Shown: positions 27,444-37,149, counted from the stretch's first letter. The stretch is DNA of 64,000 nucleotides from Bacteroidota bacterium (GCA_016866385.1 VGMU01000002.1:1-64000), one strand, 5' to 3'. Program-made: numbers and translations. Notes: a model not told the origin generated them from the sequence alone.

Positions 27444-28439
27444 ATGCAAGAATTTAAAAGTTTTTCAAAAAGGTTAGATTCCTTGCCACCCAACCAATTT
27501 GATGACTTTGCGCTTGAACTTTTTGAATTTCAAGCCCATACCAATGCTATTTACAAATCCTACCTGGCTGCACGTAGTATAGATTCTTCTAAAGTAAGGC
27601 GGGTAGAAGACATTCCTTTTCTCCCCATACGTTTTTTTAAAGATCAAAAAGTAGTTACGGGAAATAAGCAAGATTTTGAATTTGCCTATGCCAGTAGCGG
27701 GACTACAGGTGCAGTCACCAGCAGACATTTCCTTTGGTCGCCTTCTTGGTACGTTTCTCACGCCCAAAAACTTTTTGAGAAGGAATATGGGCCTCTACGC
27801 AACTTCCATGTTTTAGGACTGCTGCCAGGGTATTTGGAAAGACCCGATAGCAGCTTGGTTGCCATGACTCAGCATTTTATCACGCAAACTAAATCACCCT
27901 ATTCTGGATTTTACCTTTACAACCAAAAAGAACTTGCACGCACCTTGGAAAATATACCTGAGGATGGACGAAAAGTACTTTTATTGGGAGTAACCTTTGC
28001 GCTATTGGATTTTGCTGAATCCATGACACATCGCCGCCTTCCCTCGGAGCTAATCGTTATGGAAACAGGAGGTATGAAAGGGAGAAGGAGAGAAATGATT
28101 CGGGAAGAGGTACACGATAGATTGATGGATTTTTTTCAGGTAAATGCCATCCATTCCGAGTATGGTATGACAGAATTACTTTCTCAGGCCTATTCTAAAG
28201 GTGGAGGGAAATATACGATACCGTATAGCATGCGCGTTTTACTTCGTGATATGAATGATCCCTTTAGTGCTGCTTCTAAGTTGCAGGGGGGGATTAATGT
28301 GATCGATTTGGCGAATTTCCATTCTTGTGCCTTTGTAGAAACCCAGGATTTGGGAAAATTGGATCAAAATGGGTTTTTGGAAGTTCTAGGCAGATTTGAT
28401 CACGCAGAATTGAGGGGATGCAACTTGTTGGTCCAGTAA
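27444..28439 (+). CDS. LuxE/PaaK-like acyl-protein synthetase (ANL superfamily)
   Basis: FLPIRFFKDQKVVTG...FAYASSGTTGAVTSRHF (AMP-binding P-loop), LGVTFALLDF, ETGGMKGRRREMIREEVHDRL, HSEYGMTELLSQAYS. Confidence 0.85.
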   Translation: MQEFKSFSKRLDSLPPNQFDDFALELFEFQAHTNAIYKSYLAARSIDSSKVRRVEDIPFLPIRFFKDQKVVTGNKQDFEFAYASSGTTGAVTSRHFLWSPSWYVSHAQKLFEKEYGPLRNFHVLGLLPGYLERPDSSLVAMTQHFITQTKSPYSGFYLYNQKELARTLENIPEDGRKVLLLGVTFALLDFAESMTHRRLPSELIVMETGGMKGRRREMIREEVHDRLMDFFQVNAIHSEYGMTELLSQAYSKGGGKYTIPYSMRVLLRDMNDPFSAASKLQGGINVIDLANFHSCAFVETQDLGKLDQNGFLEVLGRFDHAELRGCNLLVQ

Positions 28440-28489
28440 TTGCTTTAAAAAAAATAAATTGGCATCTTTATTAACCTAAATCAAAGCTC

Positions 28490-28609
28490 ATGAGACGATT
28501 TTCTGCACTTGCACTTTTACTTCTTCTTTTTGCATTGGCATCTTGCGCTTCAAGTAGACCTTGTCCTGCCTATGGAAAAGCTTCTATCCCAGTTTCTAAC
28601 TTGGGATAA
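28490..28609 (+). CDS. small lipoprotein (39 aa)
   Basis: MRRFSALALLLLLFALASCASSRPCPAYGKASIPVSNLG*; lipobox LASC; below the track's size cutoff. Confidence 0.65.
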   Translation: MRRFSALALLLLLFALASCASSRPCPAYGKASIPVSNLG

Positions 28610-28622
28610 AATAGTTCTGACT

Positions 28623-29780
28623 TTAGTAGTCGGCGTATTTTTTTACATCTTCTAATGAAATTGTAGAATCTCCTAAGATCACCAGTCGTTCTACCACATT
28701 TCTCAATTCCCGGATATTTCCTGTCCATGGGAATTCCTGTAGTTTTTTGACTGCATCGGGGTGTATTTTTTTGGGAGCATTTCCATTCTCTTGGGAGATA
28801 TCACCCAAAAACTTTTCAATCAATAGAGGAATGTCTTCCTTACGCTCTTTTAATGGGGGTACTTGAATTAAAATAACACTGAGTCTGTGGTATAAGTCTT
28901 CTCTAAATCTGCCCGATTCAATCTCTTTCTTTAGATCCTTGTTGGTTGCTGCAAGCACCCGGACATCCACTTTGATGTCTTTATCGCTCCCCACCCGATT
29001 GATTACATTTTCCTGAAGGGCTCGTAAGACTTTGGATTGGGCTGATAGGGACATGTCCCCAATTTCATCCAAGAATATGCTGCCTCCTTGTGCTTGTTCA
29101 AATTTGCCAACGCGCTGCTTGTGTGCCGAAGTAAATGCTCCTTTTTCGTGTCCAAAAAGTTCTGATTCTATCAACTCAGAGGGAATAGCAGCGCAATTGA
29201 CTGCCACGTAAGGCGCTTCTATTCTTCGGCTTTTTTGATGAATCCAATGAGCAACCAACTCTTTTCCTGTTCCATTTTGACCCGTAATCAATACCCTGGC
29301 ATCTGTTGGGGCAACTTTTTCTATGGTATCTCTAACTCTGGAAAGGGCAGGAGAATTGCCCACCATATCAAATTTTTTGGACAGCTTCCCTCTAAGTATC
29401 TTGGTTTCGTTGACCAATTGCTTTTTTTCTAAGGCATTTCGTACCGTTAGAAGAAGTCGATTGAGATCTGGGGGCTTAGGAATAAAGTCAAAAGCCCCTT
29501 TCTTCGTAGCTTCTACGGCTGTTTCTATGCTTCCATGCGCAGAAATCATGATAAATTGAGGGCACTTTTCCAAGTTTTTTGCTTGTTCTAGCACCTCAAT
29601 CCCATCCATTTTTGGCATTTTCACATCGCATAGCACCAAGTCAAATTCTTCTTTCTTAATCTTTTGTAGTCCTTCTATGCCATCTTGGGCCTCCAAAACT
29701 TCATAATTTTCGTATTCGAGTATTTCTCGAAGAGAAATCCGAATCGAACGTTCGTCATCAATAAGTAGAATTTTTGACAT
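28623..29780 (-). CDS. sigma-54-dependent response regulator (NtrC family)
   Basis: Receiver MSKILLIDDERSIRISLREIL...DLVLCDVKMPKMDG; AAA+ GQNGTGKELVAHWIH, ELFGHEKGAFTSA (GAFTGA variant), GGSIFLDEIGDM. Confidence 0.96.
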   Translation of the reverse strand: MSKILLIDDERSIRISLREILEYENYEVLEAQDGIEGLQKIKKEEFDLVLCDVKMPKMDGIEVLEQAKNLEKCPQFIMISAHGSIETAVEATKKGAFDFIPKPPDLNRLLLTVRNALEKKQLVNETKILRGKLSKKFDMVGNSPALSRVRDTIEKVAPTDARVLITGQNGTGKELVAHWIHQKSRRIEAPYVAVNCAAIPSELIESELFGHEKGAFTSAHKQRVGKFEQAQGGSIFLDEIGDMSLSAQSKVLRALQENVINRVGSDKDIKVDVRVLAATNKDLKKEIESGRFREDLYHRLSVILIQVPPLKERKEDIPLLIEKFLGDISQENGNAPKKIHPDAVKKLQEFPWTGNIRELRNVVERLVILGDSTISLEDVKKYADY

Positions 29781-29800
29781 AAGTTTTCTGTAATAAAAAA

Positions 29801-30240
29801 GTGCAAGTCTATAAGCCGGGTTCTGTTTCAGAAACTCCCTCCGATATTAACGGAAATCGCTGCTGAATCTTGCCATTTATCTAGATCTTGATTTGCATCA
29901 AGATTCCATCGATCTACCCACCTCGGAATTTTCTCCGAAGAGAAAGAATCGGACGAGCCGCCCTTTGCTCGAGGCCTATTTGATCTTTCAACCCATAAGG
30001 TTTGCCCTGCCCCCTTCATCACTGTTGGGGCGGTAGGCTCTTACCCTACCTTTTCACCCTTTCCTTATCCTACTCGTGAAGCATGCTCCACGAGCGAATG
30101 AGGTGGTTTGTTTTCTGTGGCACTAGCTGTCCATGGATCGTTACCCATCCCTGGCCTTCCCGTTAGGAAGTATGGTGCTCTTTGTTGCCCGGACTTTCCT
30201 CCCCGATAGTTGCCTACCGCGGCGGCAAGACGACTTGCAC
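29801..30240 (-). ncRNA. rnpB: RNase P RNA, bacterial class A
   Basis: Minus strand: 5' GTGCAAGTCGTCTTGCC...GGGGAGGAAAGTCCGGGCAAC (P4 5' strand) ... ACAGAACCCGGCTTATAGACTTGCAC 3' (conserved 3' end); GTGCAAGTC/GACTTGCAC closes P1. Confidence 0.93.
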
Positions 30241-30404
30241 GAGGCAAAGTTCGTGAATTTATTTGAAAGCGTAGGCAAGTCCTTTTCTCATCTCCTCGGA
30301 CTTTCCTTTTTAGAGGAAGAATTTTGAATATTTCAGAAACATTTTTTATTCCATTGCAGTTTATTTTCCGAAGGCTTAAACGCTTTTCTTCATAGTGCTG
30401 GGTT

Positions 30405-30434
30405 GAGCCGCTCCATTTGGAGCGGTTCTTTTTT
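30405..30434 (+). terminator. orphan intrinsic terminator (plus strand)
   Basis: CCGCTCC-ATTT-GGAGCGG hairpin followed by TTCTTTTTT; no plus-strand CDS upstream. Confidence 0.75.
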
Positions 30435-30495
30435 GTATATACCCCATTTGTCCCTCTTCAGCTAGATTTTTTCTATCTTTCAAAAAAAATTCATT

Positions 30496-31065
30496 ATGAT
30501 TTTAGTAGGCAACGCAGTGCTTTCCGATGACATCAAAGACCATTTTTTCGTCTGTGATTTACAGGCTTGCAAGGGTGCCTGTTGCGTAGAAGGAGATGCT
30601 GGAGCCCCCCTAGAGGAGGAAGAAATAAAAATAATTGAGGATGTCTATCCCCAGGTGAAAGAGTACCTCAGCGAAGAAGGGAGAAAGGCCATTGAAGCTC
30701 AAGGAACCTGGGTGATTGACAAAGATGGAGACAAGGGAACGCCCACGGTGGGAGACAATAAAGAATGTGCTTATGCGATATACGACGATCGAGGCGTATT
30801 GAAATGCGGCATAGAACAAGCGTACCGGGATGGGAAAATAACTTGGCAAAAACCTATTTCTTGCCATTTGTATCCCATACGCGTAACCAAATACGACCAC
30901 TACGATGCCTTGAATTACGATCGTTGGCAGGTCTGTGATCCTGCTTGTCACTTAGGTAAACACCTTCAGGTGCCCCTTTATGCTTTCTTAAAAGATGCCT
31001 TAGTTCGAAAATATGGACAGGCTTGGTACGATGAATTGCTAGAAGAAATAGAGACTTCTAAATAA
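30496..31065 (+). CDS. DUF3109 family Cys-rich protein
   Basis: [27 protein letters not shown]...[22 protein letters not shown]...[12 protein letters not shown]...CDPACHLGK. Confidence 0.92.
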   Translation: MILVGNAVLSDDIKDHFFVCDLQACKGACCVEGDAGAPLEEEEIKIIEDVYPQVKEYLSEEGRKAIEAQGTWVIDKDGDKGTPTVGDNKECAYAIYDDRGVLKCGIEQAYRDGKITWQKPISCHLYPIRVTKYDHYDALNYDRWQVCDPACHLGKHLQVPLYAFLKDALVRKYGQAWYDELLEEIETSK

Positions 31066-31101
31066 AATCACCCAAGGGCCCATTGATTTCTAATATAGGT
31101 T

Positions 31102-31455
31102 TTATCCTCCCACTTTTTTGGCTTTGTATCCCGCTTGCTCCAAAACTTGGAGGATTTTGTCTCGGTGATCCCCTTGGATGAGAATCTCACCATCTTTTAC
31201 AGTGCCACCAACTCCACATTTATTTTTTAGTAGCTTTCCAAGTTCCTTCAAGTCCTCTTCAGACCCAACAAAGCCTTCAACCAAAGTTACCTGCTTGCCG
31301 GCTCGGGATTTCTTATCCAGTAGAATTCGCAATTTCTGCTCCGAAGGGGGGAGGGTATCTTCGGAATGCCCTAAGTCAATGGAATATTCAAAATGATTGG
31401 CAGTGGAATACACGATTCCTTCTCTTTTTTTCCAGTCGTTTGATTTTTTACTCAT
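31102..31455 (-). CDS. SUI1/eIF1-like translation factor (YciH family)
   Basis: LRILLDKKSRAGKQVTLVEGFVGSEEDLKELGKLLKNKCGVGGTVKDGEILIQGDHRDKILQVLEQAGYK. Confidence 0.95.
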   Translation of the reverse strand: MSKKSNDWKKREGIVYSTANHFEYSIDLGHSEDTLPPSEQKLRILLDKKSRAGKQVTLVEGFVGSEEDLKELGKLLKNKCGVGGTVKDGEILIQGDHRDKILQVLEQAGYKAKKVGG

Positions 31456-31478
31456 GGGTGAATCTAAAGGTAAATAGG

Positions 31479-32360
31479 CTATAAGTTACTCGCCTTGAGT
31501 ACTGGTTTACTTGTTTTTAAAGTCCAAATAGGTCTTTTGGAATGATTGACCACATCTTCAGCAATGCTTCCGGAAAGTAAATGAATAATGCCGGTATATC
31601 CATGGGTAGACATCGCAATTAAATCTGCTTTGACCTCCTCGGCATACTCCATGATGCCCTCATCCTCTGAAGTTGCATTGTAAATCTCTGAGGTAATGCC
31701 TTCAAACTTATATTTTTGGATGAAGCGCTGCAAGCGTTTTCTAGTGGCTTTGCTGCTTTCAAAATTACTGGGTGTGGTGATTTTAACAAAATAAAGCTGC
31801 GCGTCAAACAAACGCTGCATGTGCTTGATTCTTGATGCCAAATTCGAGTCTTCTTCAGAAAAATTAGATGCAAACACGATTTTTTTCATGTTTTTGGGAT
31901 ATACTTCTCCTTTGATGGTGAGTACAGGGCAGGGAGCAGTACGAACAATTTTTTCCGTATTGCTTCCAATGAGCGCCTCTTCCCATCCCGATGCTCCCGA
32001 TGAACCCATGATGATCAAGTCGGGACTGATTTCTTCTATAGCCATGGACAATTCTCTAAAAATATTCCCTGTGCATAAGCGTGTTTCCAGCTGAAAGGGA
32101 AAAGAAGCATAAGAATTCTTTAATTCATGTAAATCCTTTTCCCTTTGTTCCAAAAGTTCTTTGATAAATAGCTGATGTTGAACATCCGGCATAGGATCTA
32201 GGCCCCCTCCGAAAGTGCCCACTCCCATACCAAGTGGTATTTCGACCACATGGATGACAGTAATCTTCAAATGGGAATAGTGGGAGGAAAGCTGGGTAGC
32301 AAATGTCAAGGCATGCGCAGCTAGGGGAGAAAAGTCGTAGGGAACAAGTATGTGGATCAT
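31479..32360 (-). CDS. universal stress protein, two tandem Usp domains
   Basis: MIHILVPYDFSPLAAHALTFATQLSSHY...IMGSSGASGWEEALIGSNTEKIVRTAPCPVLTIKG...KKIVFASNFSEED...AMSTHGYTGIIHLLSGSIAEDVVNHSKRPIWTL. Start moved to 32360. Confidence 0.92.
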   Translation of the reverse strand: MIHILVPYDFSPLAAHALTFATQLSSHYSHLKITVIHVVEIPLGMGVGTFGGGLDPMPDVQHQLFIKELLEQREKDLHELKNSYASFPFQLETRLCTGNIFRELSMAIEEISPDLIIMGSSGASGWEEALIGSNTEKIVRTAPCPVLTIKGEVYPKNMKKIVFASNFSEEDSNLASRIKHMQRLFDAQLYFVKITTPSNFESSKATRKRLQRFIQKYKFEGITSEIYNATSEDEGIMEYAEEVKADLIAMSTHGYTGIIHLLSGSIAEDVVNHSKRPIWTLKTSKPVLKASNL

Positions 32361-32428
32361 AGTTTCTTGGAGTTTATTTCCCCAATCTAGAGGAATCATT
32401 TTCCAAGAAATAGGACTTTTGTCAGCTT

Positions 32429-33340
32429 TTAGGCATATCCAAGACCAAGTCCAAAAAGCAGGGTCCAAACTAAGGTAGCGAGCGCCATTTTCTTCAAGTA
32501 AGGATCTGTGGTTTCTGCGCTACTGGCACGCTGAACACCCAAAACGATGCCAAACATAAGGGGGGCCAACAGCAAGGGGGCTAAGGAGGGTAAGGAAAGG
32601 ATTTGCCAAGAGAAAAGGATCAAAGCTGCTTGACCTACCCCTACGAGTAACCAGAGATAGATCAAAGCTTTTTTTCTTCCCAATCGTACTGGAATTGATT
32701 TTTTCCCTGCTTTTTGGTCGGACTCCAAGTCTCGTATGTTGTTGATGGTAAGTACGGCAGTACTGAAGCAACCCAAGGAAATAGCAATCAAGATAGACGA
32801 CATCTCCCACTGTTGGGCATGAAGAAAATAGGTTCCACACACGCCTAGTAAACCAAAAAAAACAAAAACAGACAAATCCCCCCAGCCTGCATATCCGTAA
32901 GGATTTTTACCTGAAGTGTAGCGAATCGCTGCCCAAATGGCGGCTAGCCCCAGGACTAAAAAAATGCTAAACAAGATCCAATTGGTTAAGGAAAAGAAAA
33001 GGAGCAGTAGCCCAGAGCAAAAGGATAAGGTTCCAGTAATGCCCATGGCCACTTTCATTTCAGAAAGAGAAATCCTTCCCGATTGTACAGCTCGAAGGGG
33101 TCCCTGTCGCGCCGAGGAATCAGCCCCATGCACGGAATCCCCGTAATCGTTGGAGAGATTGGATAAAATTTGTAAAAAAATAGTGGTTAATGAGGCCAAA
33201 ACAAGCACTTCCCACTTCAACTCCTCTTTCCAATACGCTAAAAAAGATCCAGCAAAAATACTGGACAAAGCCAAGGGTAAAGTACGAAGCCGGACTGCTA
33301 GGAGCCAGGCTTCGTTTTTGGAAAGAATCTTTTTATTCAA
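32429..33340 (-). CDS. menA: 1,4-dihydroxy-2-naphthoate polyprenyltransferase
   Basis: LRTLPLALSSIFAGSFLAY...NLSNDYGDSVHGADSSARQGPLRAVQSGRIS...NNIRDLESDQKAGKKSIPVRLGRK. Confidence 0.95.
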   Translation of the reverse strand: MNKKILSKNEAWLLAVRLRTLPLALSSIFAGSFLAYWKEELKWEVLVLASLTTIFLQILSNLSNDYGDSVHGADSSARQGPLRAVQSGRISLSEMKVAMGITGTLSFCSGLLLLFFSLTNWILFSIFLVLGLAAIWAAIRYTSGKNPYGYAGWGDLSVFVFFGLLGVCGTYFLHAQQWEMSSILIAISLGCFSTAVLTINNIRDLESDQKAGKKSIPVRLGRKKALIYLWLLVGVGQAALILFSWQILSLPSLAPLLLAPLMFGIVLGVQRASSAETTDPYLKKMALATLVWTLLFGLGLGYA

Positions 33341-33352
33341 GGAAATAAACTA

Positions 33353-33937
33353 TCAGGACTGGATAAGTTTGATCAATTCTTCATCCATAGGATTTACTGA
33401 AGAAGGATAAAATTTGACCAATTCTCCTTTTTCATTGATCAAATACTTACAAAAATTCCAGCTGGGTTCTTGGTTGTTCCACCCATTTTGGCTTGCATCG
33501 GAAAGCCATCTGTACAAAGGGTGCTTATCAAACCCTTTTACAGAAACTTTTTCAAACATGGGGAAGGTAACCCCATATTCAGAGGTACAAAATGCTTTAA
33601 TTTCTTCGTTGGAGCCAGGCTCTTGTCCTCCAAAATTATTCGCTGGGAAACCAAGTACTACCACTTTTTCTCCATAGGCCGCATAAAGCTCCTGGAGTTG
33701 GGCATATTGCTTGGTGTACCCGCATTTGGAAGCCACGTTGACAATAAGTAATTTTTTACCTTTGAAGGAGGAAAAATCAACTTCTTGCCCGTTGATATCT
33801 TTCAATTTGAAGTCGTAAAGAGTGCTTTCCATGTTTGGCTCATAGCTTGGATGAAGAGAGGCGGCATCGCTAGGTCGATCGAGGACTTTTCCACAAGCAA
33901 GTAGGATGATGCTGAGAATAACTAGTAGTGTTTTCAT
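33353..33937 (-). CDS. glutathione peroxidase family lipoprotein
   Basis: Lipobox IILLACGK; LIVNVASKCGYTKQYAQLQELY, VLGFPANNFGGQEPGSNEEIKAFC. Confidence 0.95.
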   Translation of the reverse strand: MKTLLVILSIILLACGKVLDRPSDAASLHPSYEPNMESTLYDFKLKDINGQEVDFSSFKGKKLLIVNVASKCGYTKQYAQLQELYAAYGEKVVVLGFPANNFGGQEPGSNEEIKAFCTSEYGVTFPMFEKVSVKGFDKHPLYRWLSDASQNGWNNQEPSWNFCKYLINEKGELVKFYPSSVNPMDEELIKLIQS

Positions 33938-33939
33938 AT

Positions 33940-35730
33940 TTACATTCGTTGAGGTACTTCTATTCCTAACAACCGCATTCCGCAGTGTATTGTTTTTGCT
34001 GTATGGGCGGAGAGAGCAACGCGAAAGGCTTGAACTTGTAGATCTTTTTCATGAAAAATTGGCAATTCAGCATAAAAACGATTGTATTCCTTTGCCACTT
34101 CAAAAAGATATTGGGAAAGAATGGCTGGGGAATATTCATCGGCCGCCATTTTTAATTTTCTCTCAAAATCCTGTAGCAGTTGAATGAGCGAAACCTCGGT
34201 TTCGGAGAGCTCCCGTACCTGGGAGAATCCTGTAGGGCTGAGGTCTACTCCCAACTGGGCAGCTTTTCTTAATATAGCCGCAATCCTGGCGTGAGAATAT
34301 TGAATGAAAGGCCCTGTATTTCCTTGGAATTCTATGGATTCTTGGGGATTGAAAAGCATGCGCTTTTTAGGGTCTACCTTCAGTAGAAAATATTTCAATG
34401 CACCGAGGCCCAACATTTCGTATAAGCCCTGCGCCTGTTCTTCCGTGAATCCCTCGATTTTTCCTAGGGCCTTGGTATGATGGGCAGCTGTATCGATCAT
34501 TTCTTGGATCAATTCATCCGCATCGACCACTGTACCTTCTCTAGATTTCATTTTTCCAGAAGGTAAGTCTACCATCCCGTAGGAGAGGTGGTACAATCCA
34601 GGGCCATAGGATCTCCCTAGTTTTCGCATGATCTTAAACAAGACATCAAAGTGATAATCTTGCTCATTTCCAACTACATATACTGATTTATCAATATGAA
34701 AATCTTTGTATTTTAAGTCAGCAGTACCCATGTCCTGGGTAATGTATACGGAGGTACCATCGCCTCGGAGAACTAACTTTTCGTCCAACCCTTCTGCACT
34801 GAGATCTACCCAAACTGAGCCGTCTTGTTTCTTGTAAAAAACACCCTTAGATAATCCCTCTTCTACGATGTCTTTGCCAAGTAAGTAGGTGTTTGACTCG
34901 TAATAGGTGATGTCGAAGTCCACTCCCATGTTACGGTAGGTCTCCTCAAAACCTGCATACACCCAAGTATTCATGGTTTTCCAAAGGGAGATCACCTCCT
35001 GATCGTGGTCCTCCCATTTTCTGAGCATTTCTTGGGCTTCTACTAAGATGGGGGCAGTTTTTTTTGCCTCCTCTTCAGATTTTCCCTGCTCCATGAGTTC
35101 CTTTTGCTGCTTTTTATAAAGGGAATCGAAAAGGACATAATATTTTCCAGCCAAGTGATCTCCTTTAAGTCCAGAAGATGCGGGAGTTTCCCCATTTCCA
35201 TGATGAAGGTAAGCCACCATAGATTTGCAAATGTGAATTCCCCGGTCATTGACCAAGTTGGCTTTGATCACTTCGTAGCCACTAGCCTTGAGAATTTCGG
35301 CAATGGAAAAACCTAAAAAATTATTTCTCAAATGCCCCAAATGCAGGGGTTTGTTGGTATTGGGTGAGGAATACTCTACCATCACTTTTTTACCATTTGC
35401 TGGAAGTTGACCCAGAGAAGGTGCGGTATAAAGGGAAGTAAACAATTCCAGCCATTGCTGCTGGGCAACTTCTAGATTTAAAAATCCTTTGACCACATTG
35501 AAATCCCGTACCGATGAGACATGTGCTTTCAAGTACTGCCCAATTTGTTGGGCCGTAGCTTCAGGGCTGCTCTGAGAAATCTTCAAAAAAGGAAATACCA
35601 CGAAAGTATAATCTCCACTAAATTCCTTTTTGGTAGGAGATAGGCTCACTTGCTCTAAGTCTATGGCATGCTGGTAGCATGCCATAAAAGCATCTTGGAT
35701 ACCTTGAATAATGGATTCTTGCAAACTCAT
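33940..35730 (-). CDS. argS: arginyl-tRNA synthetase
   Basis: VEYSSPNTNKPLHLGHLRNNFLGFSIAEILKASGYEVIKANLVNDRGIHICKSM; GDGTSVYITQDMGTADLKYKDF; FQGNTGPFIQYSHARI. Confidence 0.98.
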   Translation of the reverse strand: MSLQESIIQGIQDAFMACYQHAIDLEQVSLSPTKKEFSGDYTFVVFPFLKISQSSPEATAQQIGQYLKAHVSSVRDFNVVKGFLNLEVAQQQWLELFTSLYTAPSLGQLPANGKKVMVEYSSPNTNKPLHLGHLRNNFLGFSIAEILKASGYEVIKANLVNDRGIHICKSMVAYLHHGNGETPASSGLKGDHLAGKYYVLFDSLYKKQQKELMEQGKSEEEAKKTAPILVEAQEMLRKWEDHDQEVISLWKTMNTWVYAGFEETYRNMGVDFDITYYESNTYLLGKDIVEEGLSKGVFYKKQDGSVWVDLSAEGLDEKLVLRGDGTSVYITQDMGTADLKYKDFHIDKSVYVVGNEQDYHFDVLFKIMRKLGRSYGPGLYHLSYGMVDLPSGKMKSREGTVVDADELIQEMIDTAAHHTKALGKIEGFTEEQAQGLYEMLGLGALKYFLLKVDPKKRMLFNPQESIEFQGNTGPFIQYSHARIAAILRKAAQLGVDLSPTGFSQVRELSETEVSLIQLLQDFERKLKMAADEYSPAILSQYLFEVAKEYNRFYAELPIFHEKDLQVQAFRVALSAHTAKTIHCGMRLLGIEVPQRM

Positions 35731-35919
35731 CCCTGTTAGTTAATCTGAAAGACCTGAACCTCGAGAAAGGGTTTTTCCCTGGATTTTACTCTTGGATAGC
35801 ACAAGCAGCGGAATATTTTCCCACGAGGCAGGTGCTGAATTGAAAAGCAAAGTTAAGACCGACAACAAGAATACATAGCACCCTCCCCTAAATTTAGTAG
35901 AAGTGGTTTGATGGGATCT

Positions 35920-35951
35920 CTACGCAGGTCTTTCTTAGCCTTACCGCGTAG
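35920..35951. repeat. imperfect inverted repeat in the argS-arginase gap
   Basis: CTACGC AGGT ... ACC GCGTAG: 6-bp outer stem, inner GGT/ACC, no adjacent T-run. Confidence 0.5.
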
Positions 35952-36004
35952 GAATTTCTGAATTGAATAATTGCTTGGCCCCAAAAGATAAAGGAATCCA
36001 AGTT

Positions 36005-36955
36005 CTAAAAATGAAGAACCAGAGACTGAGTGGTGATTTCTAAAACTTCAAAGGCGATTTCAGCTGTGGTATTTTCTGTATCTAGAGTTGGATTAACTTC
36101 TACGATTTCCCAACAACATACCCGCTTGTCTTTGATCAATTCTGCATTTAAGGCAATGGCTTCCGATACGCTCAAACCATGGGGTACCGGTGTCCCAGTC
36201 CCTTTGGATATGGAGGAATCCAAGCTGTCCACATCAAAGGATATGTAGAGCTGATCGCAATCTTTTAGTAATTCAAGGGTTTTCCTTGCAACTTCATGGA
36301 CCCCGAGTTCTTGGATCTCCTCGGTTCTAAAGGTAGAAATCCCATGCGAAGCGATTAGAAAATTTTCAGCTTCTTCCGTGTCTCGTAAGGAAAGGTATAC
36401 GATGTCTTTTAGGTCAATTTTCGGAAAATCCCCACCTATTTTTTTTATTCTTTCCCAGTAGGAAATCGTTTCAGAAGAAGGTTGATTTTGCTTGCAGGGC
36501 AAATTATCCAGTTGTGCAGCGATGGCCAAAGGCATCCCGTGCATGTTGCCTGAAGGGGTGGTGTAGGGGGTATGTAAATCCGCATGGGCATCTATCCAGA
36601 TCACGCCGAGTCGTTTGTCAGGATGGGCTCCTTTGATGCCCATGATGGTTCCTGCGGCGGTGCTATGGTCTCCTGCCAATACGATGGGAAATTTCTTTTC
36701 TAAGCGAAGGGACTCTATGGTGGAATAGACGTTTTTGATTACTTGATACACTCCGTCAATGTAATTGGCAAAGGGATGCTTGTTGCCCTTCCAAAGAAAG
36801 CTATTGGCATCCGTAACAGTTATGGGTTCAAACCGAGAGAAAAAATTTGATTTTTTGTCTAAGCTTGCAATTTTAAGGGCATCTACCCCAAGGCTAGCTC
36901 CTCGGGTGCCAGCAGCGATTTCAGAACGTACCTCTACAAGGGAGATTTTTCTCAT
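36005..36955 (-). CDS. arginase (ureohydrolase family)
   Basis: VLAGDHSTAAGTIMGI, VIWIDAHADLHTPYTTPSGNMHGMPLA, LYISFDVDSLDSSISKGTGTPVPHGLS. Confidence 0.93.
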   Translation of the reverse strand: MRKISLVEVRSEIAAGTRGASLGVDALKIASLDKKSNFFSRFEPITVTDANSFLWKGNKHPFANYIDGVYQVIKNVYSTIESLRLEKKFPIVLAGDHSTAAGTIMGIKGAHPDKRLGVIWIDAHADLHTPYTTPSGNMHGMPLAIAAQLDNLPCKQNQPSSETISYWERIKKIGGDFPKIDLKDIVYLSLRDTEEAENFLIASHGISTFRTEEIQELGVHEVARKTLELLKDCDQLYISFDVDSLDSSISKGTGTPVPHGLSVSEAIALNAELIKDKRVCCWEIVEVNPTLDTENTTAEIAFEVLEITTQSLVLHF

Positions 36956-37149
36956 GGCTAAGATATACTTGGGTTGGTAAAGGTAAAAATAGCCAATTGG
37001 GATTAATTCTTACCCTTGAATTTCTAAATTCCCCTAGATTTTTTACACAGAAAATAAGCAAAAACTAATGGGGACCTGCTTCTTTTAAGGAAAAGGAGCG
37101 GTATAATTTTTTTAAAATGGAAATTCTCGGGGTTTTTATCTCCTAATCA

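Noticed and set aside
28623-29780. sigma-54 regulator as regulator of the LuxE-like gene
   Set aside because: No sigma-54 (-24/-12) promoter recognised upstream of 27444; adjacency alone is not evidence.
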